From the NCBI GenBank assembly GCA_019310865.1, contig JAFDDL010000035.1, positions 1 through 14,313 of the forward strand: 14,313 bases of DNA, in the 5' to 3' direction. Below, piece by piece: positions 12,936-14,313 of this stretch (position 1 is its first letter; the number at the start of each line of letters is the position of its first letter). This stretch comes from Deltaproteobacteria bacterium. Its GTDB lineage: Bacteria > Desulfobacterota > Desulfobacteria > Desulfobacterales > JAFDDL01. The position numbers were made by a program, and so were the translations under genes. The notes under the pieces are model-generated. The model made no database searches. It was given only the letters and a program-made list of their open reading frames with translations, and was not told the DNA's origin.

Positions 12936-14313
12936 ATGGGTATGGCAACCTATCTTTTCTACGACATTGAAACCTCCGGGCTCAACAAGGCCTTTGATCA
13001 GATTCTGCAATTTGCAGCCATCCGCACGGACCGGCATTTTAACGAAATTGATCGGCACGAGGTGCATGTCCGGCTGCGACCGGATGTGATCATTTCCCCC
13101 CTGGCCATGGCAACGCATATGATTTCCGTCGCTGATGCTCATCAGGGCGATGTGGAATACGAGGCGATCCAACAAATTCACGACTGGCTAAACACCCCTG
13201 GAACCATCAGCATCGGTTACAACTCCCTGGGTTTCGACGATGAATTTTTAAGGTTTGCCTTTTACCGAAACCTGTTGCCGCCGTATACGCATCAGTATAA
13301 TAATGGTTGCAGCCGCATGGACGTGCTGCCCATGACGGTTGTCTACCGGCTATACAAATCGGATATACTCCAATGGCCCGAAGTAGACGGAAAACCGTCA
13401 CTGAAACTGGAGTATCTCAATGATACCAACAAACTCTTCGATGGCCGTGCCCATGACGCCCTTTCCGATGTGGAAACCACACTTGCCCTAGCCCGAACAT
13501 TATCCCGGGAAGTTAAAATCTGGCAGTTTTTAAACGATTATTTTGACAAAGCCATTGAGCGGAAGCGAACGGAAAAGCTTCCGGAAGCATTTCAAACGGC
13601 TGCGGGTATTCACCGCAAAGGAATCATGATCAGCCACAAGGTGGGTGCAGAGGCAAACTACCAGGCCCCTGTTTTGTATATCGGCGATTCGGTTCCGTAC
13701 AAGAATCAGACCCTCTGGCTGCGGCTGGATCTTCCGGAACTACAGCAAACCACGTCCGAAACCCTTTCCGAAACCACCTGGGTGAAAAGAAAACGCTTCG
13801 GAGAACCACCGTTCATTCTGCCGCCCCTTGCCCGATACAGCCGGCGGCTTCGAAAGGAAAGCATGCAGCTGGCGAAAGAAAATCTACGGTGGCTGTCAGC
13901 AAATCCGAAAACTTTTCTGGAAATTGTTCATTACCACCAGCATTTCAGATATCCGGACGTCCCGAATCTGGATACCGATTCGGCCCTGTATCAGATGGGA
14001 TTCCTATCACGATCCGAAGAAAAGCTTTGCCGGCGGTTTCATGCGGCGGATTTACATCACAAGGCCGAACTCATCGAAACCTTTTCCAAACCCGAAACCC
14101 GCGAGCTGGCCCGTCGTATTCTGTTTCGAAATTACCCCGAGGCCTTGAGCGAACCGCAGAGAAACTATTCCGAACAGTATTTGAGACGGATCAATCCCCA
14201 ACGGGAAGATGATGCGCTGGTGGACTATCGTGGGGAAAAACGGGTGATGCCCGCTGCAGCACTGAAGGAAATCGAGCAAATCAGACATGAAGGAACCCTG
14301 CAAGAAAAAAAAA
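12936..14313 (+). CDS. sbcB: Exonuclease I (ssDNA-specific 3'-5'), 3' end outside window
   Basis: ExoI degrades single-stranded DNA from the 3' end and takes part in mismatch repair and in limiting recombination intermediates. The frame is open from ATG 12936 (MGMATYLFYD) to the window end: 459 codons, against 475 in E. coli, so only a short C-terminal piece is missing. DEDDh catalytic residues are all present: Asp10 and Glu12 in FYDIET; GYNSLGFDDEF with Asp101/102; His173 and Asp178 in HDALSD. The five-residue His-Asp spacing equals E. coli His181/Asp186. QFAAIRTD (25-32) and FYRNLLPPY (109-117) match the E. coli enzyme closely. AGG (12928-12930) five bases before ATG 12936 favours this start over ATG 12942. 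It is divergent from the radical SAM gene. The window ends in a run of nine A's within the frame. Confidence 0.93.
   Translation, partial: MGMATYLFYDIETSGLNKAFDQILQFAAIRTDRHFNEIDRHEVHVRLRPDVIISPLAMATHMISVADAHQGDVEYEAIQQIHDWLNTPGTISIGYNSLGFDDEFLRFAFYRNLLPPYTHQYNNGCSRMDVLPMTVVYRLYKSDILQWPEVDGKPSLKLEYLNDTNKLFDGRAHDALSDVETTLALARTLSREVKIWQFLNDYFDKAIERKRTEKLPEAFQTAAGIHRKGIMISHKVGAEANYQAPVLYIGDSVPYKNQTLWLRLDLPELQQTTSETLSETTWVKRKRFGEPPFILPPLARYSRRLRKESMQLAKENLRWLSANPKTFLEIVHYHQHFRYPDVPNLDTDSALYQMGFLSRSEEKLCRRFHAADLHHKAELIETFSKPETRELARRILFRNYPEALSEPQRNYSEQYLRRINPQREDDALVDYRGEKRVMPAAALKEIEQIRHEGTLQEKK

Overview
The window looks like a chromosomal segment of a G+C-rich, Gram-negative anaerobe. A sulfate-reducing or syntrophic Desulfobacterota (Desulfosarcina/Desulfococcus-like) is my best guess. 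The basis is a corrinoid methyltransfer protein behind a sigma-54 promoter, proteobacterial-type RecBCD plus ExoI, and a cobalamin-type radical SAM maturase. The lineage is an inference, not something read directly from the bases.

Layout. All genes but the last are on the minus strand. At the left edge is a corrinoid (B12-carrying) methyltransferase protein whose 3' part is broken or joined to unrelated sequence near position 130. It has a near-consensus sigma-54 promoter (615-631) and an upstream inverted repeat (706-742) placed like an enhancer-binding-protein site. Next comes an orphan HicB-type antitoxin (777-1112). Then follows a complete recC-recB-recD cluster, transcribed from 10144 down to 1191: RecC and RecB overlap by ATGA, and a period-7 repeat lies between recB and recD. 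At the right edge is exonuclease I (sbcB/xonA) on the plus strand, running off the window. Double-strand-break processing (RecBCD) and ssDNA 3'-5' degradation (ExoI) therefore sit within a few kb of each other.

The notable part lies between recC and sbcB: a compact two-gene cassette on the minus strand. The first gene (10637-12655) encodes a radical SAM enzyme with an N-terminal cobalamin-binding domain, a CxxxCxxC cluster motif, and a C-terminal region that reads like a PqqD-type RiPP recognition element. Thirty-four bases downstream, behind a very strong Shine-Dalgarno, is a 61-residue peptide: a short Lys/Glu-rich leader followed by nine pentapeptides of the form [S/A]-C-H-[A/S]-P. The nine DNA units all differ, almost only at synonymous positions, while Cys, His and Pro never change. 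A symmetric rho-independent terminator closes the unit, and a perfect 24-bp palindrome sits in the divergent promoter region upstream. I read this as a minimal, probably undescribed radical-SAM RiPP (ribosomally made, post-translationally modified peptide) system with a Cys/His ladder core. I see no exporter or protease gene beside it.

No tRNA, rRNA, CRISPR array, transposase or integrase is visible.
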